Shown in pieces: positions 34,956 to 43,993 of a stretch of 63,586 nt of DNA. Made by a program: the position numbers and the translations under genes. Source of the DNA: Gammaproteobacteria bacterium (GTDB lineage: Bacteria; Pseudomonadota; Gammaproteobacteria; Eutrophobiales; Eutrophobiaceae); assembly GCA_026710545.1 (NCBI GenBank), contig JAPOQU010000114.1, forward strand, positions 1 to 63,586, in the 5' to 3' direction. Every line of letters starts with the position of its first letter. Within the stretch, counting starts at the first letter, position 1. The notes beneath the pieces are model-generated. The model was not told where the DNA came from and made no database searches. It worked only from the letters and a program-made list of their open reading frames with translations.

Positions 34956-37190
34956 TCACTTCATCCGGGCCTTGTATTCTTCCGGACTTTCCGCGCTTTT
35001 GTATTTCTGCACCGCAATCTTCCTGTGCAGGATAACCGGTTGTTCCGAGACCGGTGGCGATGCTATGTCTGCCGGATAACAACCCATGGTTTGCTTTTCC
35101 GGATCCATATTCGTGCGCGTCGAAAACTGGCGTCTGTTGGTTCGCTTTGCCGGGATGATATTGCCCTGTTCGTCCGAATCCAGGTCCCACCACCATTTTT
35201 TTACCGGGTTGATCAAACCGTTACCAACCTTGTCATCCAACCTGGCGATCCACTTGCGGGTAAAAGGCAGGTTCATGGCGGCCCACAGGAAAGGTTTCTC
35301 GGCCAATACCCCTTCAATATTCCAGGGGCAGGTCTTCATGCAACGGCCGCACAACGCCCCGGCGGAATTGGTGATACGGTAGCGAGCACACTTTTCCACG
35401 TCCGGCTTCCACATTTCATAGCCGTTGAACATGATCTTGTCACCGTAGGGGATCGCCTGGCACGGGCATTCCCTGGCGCACTTGGTGCATTTCTCACAGA
35501 AATCCTGCAAACCGAAATCTATGGGTTTATCCGGCAGCAACGGCAGGTCGGTCGTGATGATGCCCGATTTGAAACGCGGCCCGACGTACGGGTTTAACAC
35601 CAGTTCGCCAATCCGGCTCAATTCGCCCAGACCGGCTTCCAGTATAATCGGTATATGCAGTACGTCCTGGTCCATCACGCTGTGGCCGCGGGCAGAATAA
35701 CCCAGGGAACGGATATGGGCGCCGACGACACCCCCAATCAATTGCGCGCGCAGGTAAGCGCGCATACTCTGTGCACCGCTGATCCAATCATCCCCGCTGG
35801 CCCCTTCCATGGTCTCGTAACCCTGGTCAACCAAGATTGCGATCCCGTATTTATGGTAGGGCTTTATCTCCGAACCATCCGTATCATGGGAGTACCAGAC
35901 ATAGTCGGGCAACTCACAGATTCCCACCATGTCCGCGCCCATATAATACAGGGCTGCCTTAATCGCTTCGGCGTTCTTCTTCGGGTCGTCTGTCCCTGGT
36001 GCGATTTCATCCGCCTCTTTGCCATATTGCAGCGGGACCATGGCGCCCAGGGGCGGTATCATGGCGTGGCCGTATGGCGACTTGGTGATCATGCGGAAGT
36101 TTTCCAGTTCCTTTTGCGGCTTTTTCCCCAGGTCGCCCAGGGCAGCCCGGAGAAACATGTCATGCCGTTTCGGTATACGCGGCACGTTTGGCTTGTCGAT
36201 AAGAGTCGTGGTGGTTTCCTGCGGTTTCAGATTTTCCATTGGATAAGGCCCCAGGTGAAGCGGCCTGTTTTTGAATAACCTGCCCTTGTAACCGGGCCGC
36301 GCCCCGCCCAATCCCAACCACCAGCCCGGACCATGGGATTTCAGGGAATCCATAAACCCCCTGCCGGCCAGGGGTTCGTCAGCAGCAAGCTCCATAGTCG
36401 TAGAAACCACAGCCATGCCGAATTGATCGCCCAGGTAGGGATTGCGGACAGTACTGCTGCCGTTCCTGCCGTTGGCCTCACCCAGACCGCTGCAAAGCAA
36501 CAGGTAATCAAGATCAATGTCGCTTGCCGTTGCCGTGTGCAATGTTGCTTCAAATCCCAGGAAACGGATGTAATTCACCATCACCGCAGCCGCTTCAGCA
36601 ACCCTCACTGCTGCCCGCTGCGCCTGCGTTCCGACCAGCCAGGCTTCACTCGCAACATCCGGGTCCGGTTCCCTGGTGTACTCGACCAGTAAAACCAGCG
36701 CAAAGCCGTGGTTGAACTCCTTTTTCACGTCCTCCAGGGAACGCTTCCAGGCCTCCTGGCCTTCCCTGACGGTAGTCTCAGCCATTACGTTGGTCGCCGA
36801 CCCGGCCTGGTATTCCTTTTCCTGGGCCTGCGCCAGGGACTCATTGATTATGGGTTCCGCCAGTATCGCCTGTTCCGGAATGGCGCAGGTTGCCGCCATA
36901 CTGACGTCCAGGTTATAGCACCCGGCCTTCAGATGGTCGGCTCGTTCCTGCGGGTCTGACGGAATGGGCGCCTGATTAGGTACAGGATCTCCCAGGCGCA
37001 TGCGATCAAACAGGTCAATATACTCGCGAAACGCTTCTGTCATGGATGCCGGACCGGACGATTCAGTTGTATCCTGGACACGATGTTTCCCGGAGGCCGG
37101 ATATTCAGGCACTGAATCCTGCCGGGCAAGCCGTTCCAGTGGAAACGGCCCCAGGTGCATTGCCCGTTTTTTATGAGAAAAAAGCCGCAT
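34956..37190 (-). CDS. cytosolic reductive dehalogenase-like corrinoid/iron-sulfur protein
   Basis: A 744-residue protein. The C-terminal half (about 340-744) is a complete RdhA-type unit with a corrinoid-binding domain (AQLIGGVVGAHIRSLGYSARGH, IILEAGLGELSRIGELVLNPYVGPRFK). Two [4Fe-4S] clusters follow: C565/C568/C571/C575 (CEKCTKCARECP) and C601/C614/C617/C621 (ending CGRCMKTCPW). The N-terminal half (1-330) looks like a diverged duplicate without cysteines; both halves begin with HLGPFPLE/HLGPYPME and share the YIRFLGFEA...LGEANGRNG...NPYLGDQFG pattern. There is no Tat signal and no RdhB anchor, unlike respiratory enzymes. It therefore resembles catabolic dehalogenases of aerobes but lacks their C-terminal reductase domain. 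Substrate is unknown. Confidence 0.85.
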   Translation of the reverse strand: MRLFSHKKRAMHLGPFPLERLARQDSVPEYPASGKHRVQDTTESSGPASMTEAFREYIDLFDRMRLGDPVPNQAPIPSDPQERADHLKAGCYNLDVSMAATCAIPEQAILAEPIINESLAQAQEKEYQAGSATNVMAETTVREGQEAWKRSLEDVKKEFNHGFALVLLVEYTREPDPDVASEAWLVGTQAQRAAVRVAEAAAVMVNYIRFLGFEATLHTATASDIDLDYLLLCSGLGEANGRNGSSTVRNPYLGDQFGMAVVSTTMELAADEPLAGRGFMDSLKSHGPGWWLGLGGARPGYKGRLFKNRPLHLGPYPMENLKPQETTTTLIDKPNVPRIPKRHDMFLRAALGDLGKKPQKELENFRMITKSPYGHAMIPPLGAMVPLQYGKEADEIAPGTDDPKKNAEAIKAALYYMGADMVGICELPDYVWYSHDTDGSEIKPYHKYGIAILVDQGYETMEGASGDDWISGAQSMRAYLRAQLIGGVVGAHIRSLGYSARGHSVMDQDVLHIPIILEAGLGELSRIGELVLNPYVGPRFKSGIITTDLPLLPDKPIDFGLQDFCEKCTKCARECPCQAIPYGDKIMFNGYEMWKPDVEKCARYRITNSAGALCGRCMKTCPWNIEGVLAEKPFLWAAMNLPFTRKWIARLDDKVGNGLINPVKKWWWDLDSDEQGNIIPAKRTNRRQFSTRTNMDPEKQTMGCYPADIASPPVSEQPVILHRKIAVQKYKSAESPEEYKARMK

Positions 37191-37204
37191 TGTCAGTTTT
37201 ATTT

Positions 37205-37230
37205 GGGGTCAGAGCAAATGCTCTGACCCC
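37205..37230. repeat. GGGGTCAG-family palindrome
   Basis: Half-site GGGGTCAGAGCA and its mirror form a 26-base palindrome, extended by A/T pairs on both sides. It lies in the 51-base gap between the DsbA-type isomerase stop and the start of the reductive-dehalogenase-like gene, where it could attenuate or separate the two messages. The same half-site forms the outer arms of the composite repeat at 22,353-22,569. Confidence 0.85.
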
Positions 37231-37241
37231 AAATTTCGATA

Positions 37242-37835
37242 TTACCTTTTTTGCAGTCCCAGTTCGCTCAGGTGCTCATGGACGAAATCGATCCGGTCGT
37301 TACCCCAGAATATCTGGTCGTCTATGACAAAAGTCGGCACGCCGATGACGCCGTTCTCCTGTGCCTCGTTCCAGTTGTCATCCAGTACTTTCTGTCTGTC
37401 AGGATCGTTCAGTGCCGCGGTAAATTCATCGGGGTCGAGTCCGGCCTGCCGGGCTATGTCGACCAGGGTTTCGGTCTGCCCGATATCCACGCCCAGGCCC
37501 CACTCGGTATCCATTACCCCGGTAACGTATTCCCGCAAACAGCCTTTTTCTTCGGCCAGCAGGGAGCCTATGCCCGCCGGTGTAGGATCGGTGGTGATAG
37601 GAGGAGGAATACAGGGAATGTTCATCCGTTTCGCCCAGCGGGCCACGTCCTGCCGGGTAAGGGGTATCTTGACCTTGGCCCGCTCCGGGGCCGAACGTCC
37701 GTTCCACCCGGCCAGGGGCCGCCAGACGAAATTAACGCGGTAATCATCCACCAGGCTGAACATCGTCTTGCTGGCGAGATAACAGTAGGGACTGCGGAAA
37801 TTGAAGAAAAACTTTAAATCAACGTTCTGTATCAT
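37242..37835 (-). CDS. DsbA-family 2-hydroxychromene-2-carboxylate isomerase-like protein
   Basis: A 197-residue protein from the ATG at 37835; an upstream in-frame ATG lies in a palindromic repeat and was rejected. The thioredoxin-like N-terminus VDLKFFFNFRSPYCYLASKTMF carries the serine of the isomerase-type site. The C-terminal NGVIGVPTFVIDDQIFWGNDRIDFVHEHL is the cis-proline region (GVPTF) and final helix. Members isomerise ring-cleavage intermediates with glutathione or have DsbA-like roles. With a glutathione transferase at the head of the same locus, a glutathione-dependent step in aromatic breakdown is plausible. Confidence 0.84.
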   Translation of the reverse strand: MIQNVDLKFFFNFRSPYCYLASKTMFSLVDDYRVNFVWRPLAGWNGRSAPERAKVKIPLTRQDVARWAKRMNIPCIPPPITTDPTPAGIGSLLAEEKGCLREYVTGVMDTEWGLGVDIGQTETLVDIARQAGLDPDEFTAALNDPDRQKVLDDNWNEAQENGVIGVPTFVIDDQIFWGNDRIDFVHEHLSELGLQKR

Positions 37836-37851
37836 CGGCTCGAAAATAACC

Positions 37852-37920
37852 GGGGACAGATTTAAATCTGTCCCCAATACACCTGGCGAAATATCCGGGG
37901 ACAGATTTAAACCTGTCCCC
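37852..37920. repeat. two GGGGACAG-family palindromes in tandem
   Basis: Copies at 37,852-37,875 (perfect) and 37,897-37,920 (one mismatch, TTTAAACC) are separated by 21 bases. They fill the space between the DUF1329 copy 2 stop and the isomerase start. Confidence 0.9.
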
Positions 37921-37933
37921 GGTACACTCTATG

Positions 37934-39241
37934 CTACCTTCCGCTCTTGCGCAGGTTCTGCACCGTGAACATCTGCGGCGGGTTCAGGGTCGGGTCAAGC
38001 TGGCCCTTGAACTGGCCGGTGGTGCAGTGCTGGGCCTGCACGTCGTACATCATGAAGCAATTATCGATGGCGACGCCGGAGCCCTTGTTGCCGGGCAAGT
38101 GCCGGTCCGGGTAGGCCTGGCAGATGGAAAAGGATTTCCACAGGTCGCCCTTGCGGTCGAATTCCGCCTGGCGCGGAATGGTGTACGTCTGCGCATCGAT
38201 ATACATCACGCGCCGGCTCAACGGGTGGTTCGGATCCTTCGGCGTCCCGTGCAGTTCATAGACCTTGCGCAGCTCCCATGTGGTCTTGGGAAAACAACCT
38301 TCCACGTCAACGAACTGGTAACCATCGGGTTCCGGCGGCATATCGGTGGCCAGTTCCAGTTCGTCATGGTTATGGAACGGCAGAAAACCGTTCTTGGTGC
38401 CGATATACTCCCAGTTGTAGTCGGAAACGCGGTTGTTGTAGCCTTCAAAGTCCTCGATCATGATATCCGTGCCCAGGAATGAATCCGTCGTCTGTCCCGT
38501 AGCCAGGCGCCGCACACGCCGCTGGAAGCCCAGGTACAGCCAGGCGTCATCCCGCTTCAGGTCGTTCTTGTAGCGGTGGATAAGAAGCTGGGTGTTGGCG
38601 ATGTCGAACGGTTCCAGCGCCCTGACGTAAACGGAACGGAACAACTGGGCCGGGTTATCTGTGAACTCGGGGACCGGGTCCTGGTTAACCCGGTGTTTCC
38701 AGTTGAGGAAATGAAAGCTCCACTTGATGGTGCGCTCCAGTTTACCCGTCTTGGCGTTCCTGAATTTCCAGTAAAACGGAGAGATGGCCGCGTTGTCACC
38801 CCAGTTATAGCCGTACTGGTAGTTCCAGGCCATCTTCAGACCCGCCTGGGGATCGTTGGGATCCGGTTCTGCCGGAAAGGCGCGCCCGGCAACAAAATTA
38901 TCCACCAGGCCGTCAGCGCTGAGGCTGGGCGGGTTGTTTACGGCTTCCATCGTCGCGTTGATATAGCCCGGGTGCAGTTCCAGGGATTCCGTCACCTTGG
39001 TCTGCAACGCAGTCTGGCCGTTTATGATGTGGTCATACAGGGCCGGATCGAGAATATCCTTGAACTGCTCCACGTTGCCCTGGTCGATCACCATGCCGGG
39101 GGTGTATCCCGGAAATTCCGGCGTCCAGTTTTCGTAAGTGTAAAACGAATTTCTTACGTCATCTTCGGTGAAATCAGCCGACGCCGCCAGACTCAGGGCG
39201 AACAGCGGCAGAACGGCGAGATACTTTACATACTTAATCAT
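37934..39241 (-). CDS. DUF1329 outer-membrane-associated protein, copy 2
   Basis: A 435-residue DUF1329 protein with a signal peptide (YVKYLAVLPLFALSLAASADFTED) and GAAGGAGG upstream of the ATG. Family blocks are FVAGRAFPAEPDPNDPQAGLKMAWN, YLGFQRRVRRLATGQTTDSFLGTDIMIEDFEGYNNRVSDYNW, RRVMYIDAQTYTIPRQAEFDRKGDLWK and MYDVQAQHCTTGQF. It lies 30 bases downstream of the DUF1302 gene, the standard arrangement of this pair. It resembles copy 3 (60,675) more than copy 1, for example in VSDYxWEY. The likely site is the periplasm or outer membrane. Function is inferred only from co-occurrence. Confidence 0.9.
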   Translation of the reverse strand: MIKYVKYLAVLPLFALSLAASADFTEDDVRNSFYTYENWTPEFPGYTPGMVIDQGNVEQFKDILDPALYDHIINGQTALQTKVTESLELHPGYINATMEAVNNPPSLSADGLVDNFVAGRAFPAEPDPNDPQAGLKMAWNYQYGYNWGDNAAISPFYWKFRNAKTGKLERTIKWSFHFLNWKHRVNQDPVPEFTDNPAQLFRSVYVRALEPFDIANTQLLIHRYKNDLKRDDAWLYLGFQRRVRRLATGQTTDSFLGTDIMIEDFEGYNNRVSDYNWEYIGTKNGFLPFHNHDELELATDMPPEPDGYQFVDVEGCFPKTTWELRKVYELHGTPKDPNHPLSRRVMYIDAQTYTIPRQAEFDRKGDLWKSFSICQAYPDRHLPGNKGSGVAIDNCFMMYDVQAQHCTTGQFKGQLDPTLNPPQMFTVQNLRKSGR

Positions 39242-39271
39242 GGTTATTAAGCCTCCTTCCTGTAAATATTA

Positions 39272-41428
39272 TTAGAAGCGATAGCGTATCAATATCTGAA
39301 ACTCGTCTTCGTGTTGCGCCATGCCGATGGGGCCGGAATAGAAGCGGCCCAGCGGTTCGTAGCCCCTGTGACTTCCACAACTGGATTCTATGACATAGGG
39401 CGTGGTGCAACCTGGTGCGTTGGTAAAGGGCGGATACGAGTTGCCGGTACGACCGTCATCAGCCATCCGCGGACCGGTGCCCAGCTTGATATTGGCGCCG
39501 ACGATCAGGCGCAGGTGATCGCTGATCAGGTAGTCTATCCCCGGCCCGAGCACGGTAGCGTTGGCCCTGAAGTCATGGCCTATGATCAGGCGCGGCAGAA
39601 TACGATCCTGGCGATAAAAACCCTGGATCAGAAAGGTGCCGAGAAAATCGCTCTCCCGGATCTGGTAACCTACCTGGCGTCCGCTTATCGGATGAGAGAT
39701 TGATTCATGGTCAAGCAGGTGCTGGCCGAAAATCTGTCCCGACAACAGGAAGGTGCGCCTCGGATTCAACCATTTGAAATAGGTAGGCCGGTCCCAGCCG
39801 ATGACCCAGCGCACCACGTCGGACTCGGAAAACAGGCGTTCTTTCGAGGTGTCGGGAAATTCCTCGCCGCTGGTATGGGCTACCTCCACCCGGAACGCGG
39901 ACTTGAGCGGGTCGATGTAAAAGTCGGCGGACGCGCCTACCAGGGTGACCCGCGGAAAGTGTATATCAAATGCCGGCACATATTGCCGCACCCGTAAATG
40001 GCCCGGCGTATCCGTGGGATCAATCGGGTTAAAGCCCAGCGGACAGGCGCCAAATGCCGGACTCCACAGACCCGGTGAAGGCGTGGTCGGCGGACAGAAT
40101 TGCGGGGGGATGAGGTCACCCAGGAACGGGTTGACGCCGGGGATCCCCGATCTCAACGAGGGAAGTTGCGAATAAAACGTCATGGCGTTAACGGAGAAGC
40201 CCACGCTCCTGAACCCGCCTTCCAGCCGCACGCCGCCCTGGTCAAAGTCCCAGCCCGGCAAATGGACATCACGGATGCCGACAACGTGGCGCGGGAAATC
40301 CGTCGCCAGGTTGCCGTCCGGGGCAAGGCCGCCGGCAAAGTTGTTGATGGTGCAACCGTTGTCCCAGCAGTTCTTCAGGGCCCGAAACAGGTCGCCGGCC
40401 AGCAGGATGTTGTAGGGCTGGCCGCCCTGGCCCAGTACATTCGGGCGGAATTTCTCGAAGTTCCAGATCACCTGGAAGTTCAGGTCATCGAAAGCGCCCA
40501 CCGCGCCGGCGCGATACTCGGCGGAGAATATCCCCACGGGAATACGGCTGTCCTCGAACTCCTCGTAGATACTCTGGATGGAAAAGTCGATGGGGTTCAC
40601 CTGGTCCAGCACCCGGAACAGGTCGGTGCGGCCCCAGACCACCTGCTGGCGGCCGATACGGAAGTTGATCTCGTCGCCGTTGTTGACCGGCATGGTGGCG
40701 TCAATATAAATCTCCCGCAGCCAGCCGTGGTCGTCGGTGAACTCGGGGAAGCGCAGGTCGTCCAGGGTCGCGTCCATGTAACCGGGGATGCAACCGCGGG
40801 AATCCACGTTGCAGGGCCGGGTCGGAGTAAAGAGCTCCAGGCCGCCGCCGAACGAACCGTCATTGTTGGTGGAGGCCAGTTCGCTGCCCACCCGCTTCAA
40901 ACCTTCATTGGGATTGACTGTCGTATCGAAACCGAATCCCCCGCCACCGGGCAGGGCCGGTACTCCGGCAGATACCGGTGAGGCGCCCCAGGGGGCATCC
41001 ACGGTAGTGCCGCCCAATGCGTAGGTAACATTGACCACGTGCGGCACGTCATCAGGGCCTATGGCCACGGGTAAATAGACCCCTGAACCGGAACTGGTGG
41101 TCGTGACCGGACCTCCCGAGCGCTTGCCGAATGTATCATCGTTCAGGTCATACACGCCGTCGTAGGTGGCCCGCAGGGTTCCGTGAAAGGATATCTCGGA
41201 AAACAGGCCGGTGGGCTTGAAAATCTTGGACCACTCGACCTGGCCCCGCACCCGTTCCTTGGTAATACCGTAGTCATCGCGGTGATGATAGGTGTTATCG
41301 AGAAAACCGTGAATCGTCAGAGTGCCGTCTTTGGAATTCCATGCGGACACTGTCAGCGGCGTGATGACAAGGGCACATGTGATTGCGCTTGCTAACAGGG
41401 TAAGGCTGAACCTGCGGATATTCATCAT
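39272..41428 (-). CDS. DUF1302 beta-barrel outer-membrane protein
   Basis: A 718-residue protein with a signal peptide (RRFSLTLLASAITCALVITPLTVSAW), ending in an aromatic (ILIRYRF) as outer-membrane barrels do. The N-terminal LTIHGFLDNTYHHRDDYGITKERVRGQVEWSKIF and the central INFRIGRQQVVWGRTDLFRVLDQVNPID are DUF1302 markers. An acidic and glycine/proline-rich stretch (about 100-210) is probably extracellular loops. DUF1302 and DUF1329 genes are regularly linked to MMPL/RND permease genes and to breakdown of hydrophobic compounds. It carries possible operator palindromes in its upstream region (41,471-41,523). Confidence 0.88.
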   Translation of the reverse strand: MMNIRRFSLTLLASAITCALVITPLTVSAWNSKDGTLTIHGFLDNTYHHRDDYGITKERVRGQVEWSKIFKPTGLFSEISFHGTLRATYDGVYDLNDDTFGKRSGGPVTTTSSGSGVYLPVAIGPDDVPHVVNVTYALGGTTVDAPWGASPVSAGVPALPGGGGFGFDTTVNPNEGLKRVGSELASTNNDGSFGGGLELFTPTRPCNVDSRGCIPGYMDATLDDLRFPEFTDDHGWLREIYIDATMPVNNGDEINFRIGRQQVVWGRTDLFRVLDQVNPIDFSIQSIYEEFEDSRIPVGIFSAEYRAGAVGAFDDLNFQVIWNFEKFRPNVLGQGGQPYNILLAGDLFRALKNCWDNGCTINNFAGGLAPDGNLATDFPRHVVGIRDVHLPGWDFDQGGVRLEGGFRSVGFSVNAMTFYSQLPSLRSGIPGVNPFLGDLIPPQFCPPTTPSPGLWSPAFGACPLGFNPIDPTDTPGHLRVRQYVPAFDIHFPRVTLVGASADFYIDPLKSAFRVEVAHTSGEEFPDTSKERLFSESDVVRWVIGWDRPTYFKWLNPRRTFLLSGQIFGQHLLDHESISHPISGRQVGYQIRESDFLGTFLIQGFYRQDRILPRLIIGHDFRANATVLGPGIDYLISDHLRLIVGANIKLGTGPRMADDGRTGNSYPPFTNAPGCTTPYVIESSCGSHRGYEPLGRFYSGPIGMAQHEDEFQILIRYRF

Positions 41429-41470
41429 TTATCCCCCTACGCTTTATGGACTAGGTTAGTATTAATTTGA

Positions 41471-41523
41471 AAATATCGATATTTTTGCATTATAGCTTCT
41501 TTATATCTCAATACTATCAGTAT
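41471..41523. promoter_or_regulatory. two candidate operator palindromes upstream of DUF1302
   Basis: AAATATCGATATTT (41,471-41,484, perfect dyad) is followed by ATACTATCAGTAT (41,511-41,523, dyad around ATC). The core TATCGATATTTTT recurs twice upstream of the glutathione transferase gene. ACTATCAGTATTTGATT recurs at 58,084. Both lie 40-95 bases from the DUF1302 start. This is inferred from sequence sharing only. Confidence 0.5.
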
Positions 41524-41551
41524 TTGATTTATTTTTGGAGGTTGTTTCCTG

Positions 41552-43957
41552 TCAAACCAGGTCTTCAATCTCGTCAATCGTCGAACCGGCGCCTTTTTCC
41601 CAGCGCTCTTCCGCTGCCTGCATAATGAATTTCGGCTTGAAGATATTCACCCACGCCGGCACCAGGAACATGGCGGACGCCATGTTCATGACCAGCATGA
41701 TGATCAAAAGGCGCGCCGCATCGGCCTGGAAACGCAATTCGGAAATAAACACCCACATGATGATACCCCCCACCAGCGTCGTGGCGGTCAGGGCAATGGC
41801 AACACCCGTTGTGGTGACCGCTCGCCGGATTGCGTCCTGGACGTCATCGGCCACATGCATTTCCTCCTTGATGCGATCCATCATGTAAATGGCGTAATCC
41901 ACACCCAGTCCGATACCCACTGCAATCATCGGCACGGTATTGACATTCAGTCCCATGTTCAGCAAGCCCATACAGGCATAGGTCAGGGTGGTGGCGAAGG
42001 TCATGGAGACCAGCATCATGAAACCGGAGTGGAACGAGCCGTAGAACCACAGGGTAAAGGCCAGTATCAGGATCAACACCGCGGGCACCACGATCACGTT
42101 GGTCTCGTAGGCCTCTTCGTTGATGGCCGCGGTCACGCCGACAGGACCGCCGGCCAGGTCGATATGCAAACCTTCAACCTGCTTGCCGGTTGTGTCTATC
42201 CATTCCTTGGCCATGTGGATGGCGCGCCGGATGGTCTCGCCGGTATGGTCCTTGTAATAGAACACCATATTGGCAAGCCGGTCATCGGTATCGATATATT
42301 CCTGCAACGCGCCCTGGGTCGGCGCCGACATCATGAACATGAACAGCAGTCCGCCGATATTCTGGTCGATGGAGGGGATCACCGACCAGCGCGGGTCGTT
42401 GTTACGGGTCATCTGGTTCACCTGCATCAGCAGGTTGTTCACTCCCTTGACCCCGCCCAGCTTCGGGTCCAGCATCATGTGGTTCTGGAAATCGGTCAGG
42501 GCCTTCATGATCTTCGGTTTCTTCAACCCGCCGTTCTCATCGGCGCGGGCGATGATGAACAGTTCCTCGGCCCCCGGGAAGCGGTCGTTTATCGCCGTTG
42601 ACGAAATATTGAAATCATGGTCGTGGTAGAGCAACGGCGAACCCGGTTCAGGCTCACCGATCTGCACCCAGGAACTGAAATACGTGGCGCAAAGAGCAAT
42701 AATCAGGCAGGTGACCAGCACGGCTTTTGAGCGTCCGTGCGTCCCCACAACCCGGGCGAATTTGGGGAAGACGGCACGGGCCATGGTATGCTTCACGGCC
42801 ACGTCTTTCGGCCTGGGCAATTCAGCCAGCAACATGGGAACCACTATCAAGACCGTGACCACCATGCAAACTGCCCAGAACGATGCGTATATGGCCATCT
42901 TGTCGTTGATGGGCACGGAACCCAGCCCGATGAGGTACAGTGCGGAGGCGTCCGCGACGATGGCCAGCGCGCCGGGCCTGAACAAGGCATTGAAGGTGTT
43001 CCGGGCAGCCGGCACCTTCTCCCCGGTACGGGACAGTTCAAGAAAATAGCGTTCCATCTTCTGGATGCCGTGGGACATGGCTCGAGCCGAAATAAGGAAC
43101 GGCACCACCAGCATCAGCGGGTCCAGGTTGTAGCCGAACACTCCCATGAAGCCCACTCCCCAGATACTGGTCAGGATCATGCCCAGCAAGGGCAACAGGA
43201 TGCCGTACAAGCGGCGTGAGTAGAAGACTAAAATCGCCAGGACGATCAGTATGGTATAGAAGAATATGAGCAGGATATCGCCGCTGTAGGAATCCACCCA
43301 GCCCACCAGCACCGGATGACCGGTCGCATGGATCTTCACGCCGGGTGCGGTTTCCTCGGCCCGTATCGCCTGTATCTCCTCAAACACCTTGCCGTAATCA
43401 AGCTGACCTTCATTCAGGGTGCCCTTGATCAGGGCTGATTTCATGTCTGGTGAGACCAGAAGTCCGTATACATTGGTGCTTGCGACCACGTCCCGCTGGA
43501 TCTGCGCCAGTTGTTCTTGCGTATATTTATCGTGATGCGGGTCGTAATAGTTCTGCGAGCGTATTGTCCCATCCGGAGTCAGAAAGATTTTGCGGGTGTT
43601 GCGGTGGGTCAGACTGCTCACCAGGTTGTGGTTGATGTTGGACACGCTGTCCAGCTTCTGGGTGATTCGGTGGATACGGTCCAGGGAATCATCCGTGAAG
43701 ATCGTGCCCTCCTCCACTTCCATGGCCATGACGATGATATTGGCGCCGCCGAAGGTATCGCGGATGCTGTTATGCAGTTGTATATACGGGTGCTCCTGGG
43801 GCAGCAGGTCGGCAAAATCCGACAGCATCCGTACCGCGGGGATATTCCACGCGAACATTGCCGTGATCAAGAAAATCACGGCCAGAACGAATTTTCTGTT
43901 GTTGAACAGGAAATTACCGAAAGTGGGAAAAATCTGGCTGGTATCTGGTTTCATCAT
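41552..43957 (-). CDS. MMPL/RND-superfamily transporter
   Basis: An 801-residue inner-membrane protein of the MMPL/HpnN-like RND branch. It has one N-terminal helix, a periplasmic domain (about 45-220), a block of about five helices (GWVDSYSGDILLIFFYTILIVLAILVFYSRRL onward), a second periplasmic domain, and a second block of helices including PMIAVGIGLGVDYAIYMMDRIKEE. The GxxxD motif in both halves (VVPFLISARAMSHGIQKMERY; GVDYAIYMMDRI) is typical of proton-driven export of lipids or hydrophobic compounds. It is encoded between the YCF48-type lipoprotein and DUF1302 genes, the usual set. Confidence 0.9.
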   Translation of the reverse strand: MMKPDTSQIFPTFGNFLFNNRKFVLAVIFLITAMFAWNIPAVRMLSDFADLLPQEHPYIQLHNSIRDTFGGANIIVMAMEVEEGTIFTDDSLDRIHRITQKLDSVSNINHNLVSSLTHRNTRKIFLTPDGTIRSQNYYDPHHDKYTQEQLAQIQRDVVASTNVYGLLVSPDMKSALIKGTLNEGQLDYGKVFEEIQAIRAEETAPGVKIHATGHPVLVGWVDSYSGDILLIFFYTILIVLAILVFYSRRLYGILLPLLGMILTSIWGVGFMGVFGYNLDPLMLVVPFLISARAMSHGIQKMERYFLELSRTGEKVPAARNTFNALFRPGALAIVADASALYLIGLGSVPINDKMAIYASFWAVCMVVTVLIVVPMLLAELPRPKDVAVKHTMARAVFPKFARVVGTHGRSKAVLVTCLIIALCATYFSSWVQIGEPEPGSPLLYHDHDFNISSTAINDRFPGAEELFIIARADENGGLKKPKIMKALTDFQNHMMLDPKLGGVKGVNNLLMQVNQMTRNNDPRWSVIPSIDQNIGGLLFMFMMSAPTQGALQEYIDTDDRLANMVFYYKDHTGETIRRAIHMAKEWIDTTGKQVEGLHIDLAGGPVGVTAAINEEAYETNVIVVPAVLILILAFTLWFYGSFHSGFMMLVSMTFATTLTYACMGLLNMGLNVNTVPMIAVGIGLGVDYAIYMMDRIKEEMHVADDVQDAIRRAVTTTGVAIALTATTLVGGIIMWVFISELRFQADAARLLIIMLVMNMASAMFLVPAWVNIFKPKFIMQAAEERWEKGAGSTIDEIEDLV

Positions 43958-43993
43958 TTGTTATTAACAGACCTGGCAGGTTGGGGCGGTATT

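Noticed and set aside
37836-37877. An earlier ATG for the DsbA-type isomerase
   Set aside because: The added residues are encoded by a dispersed palindrome and do not match the family N-terminus.
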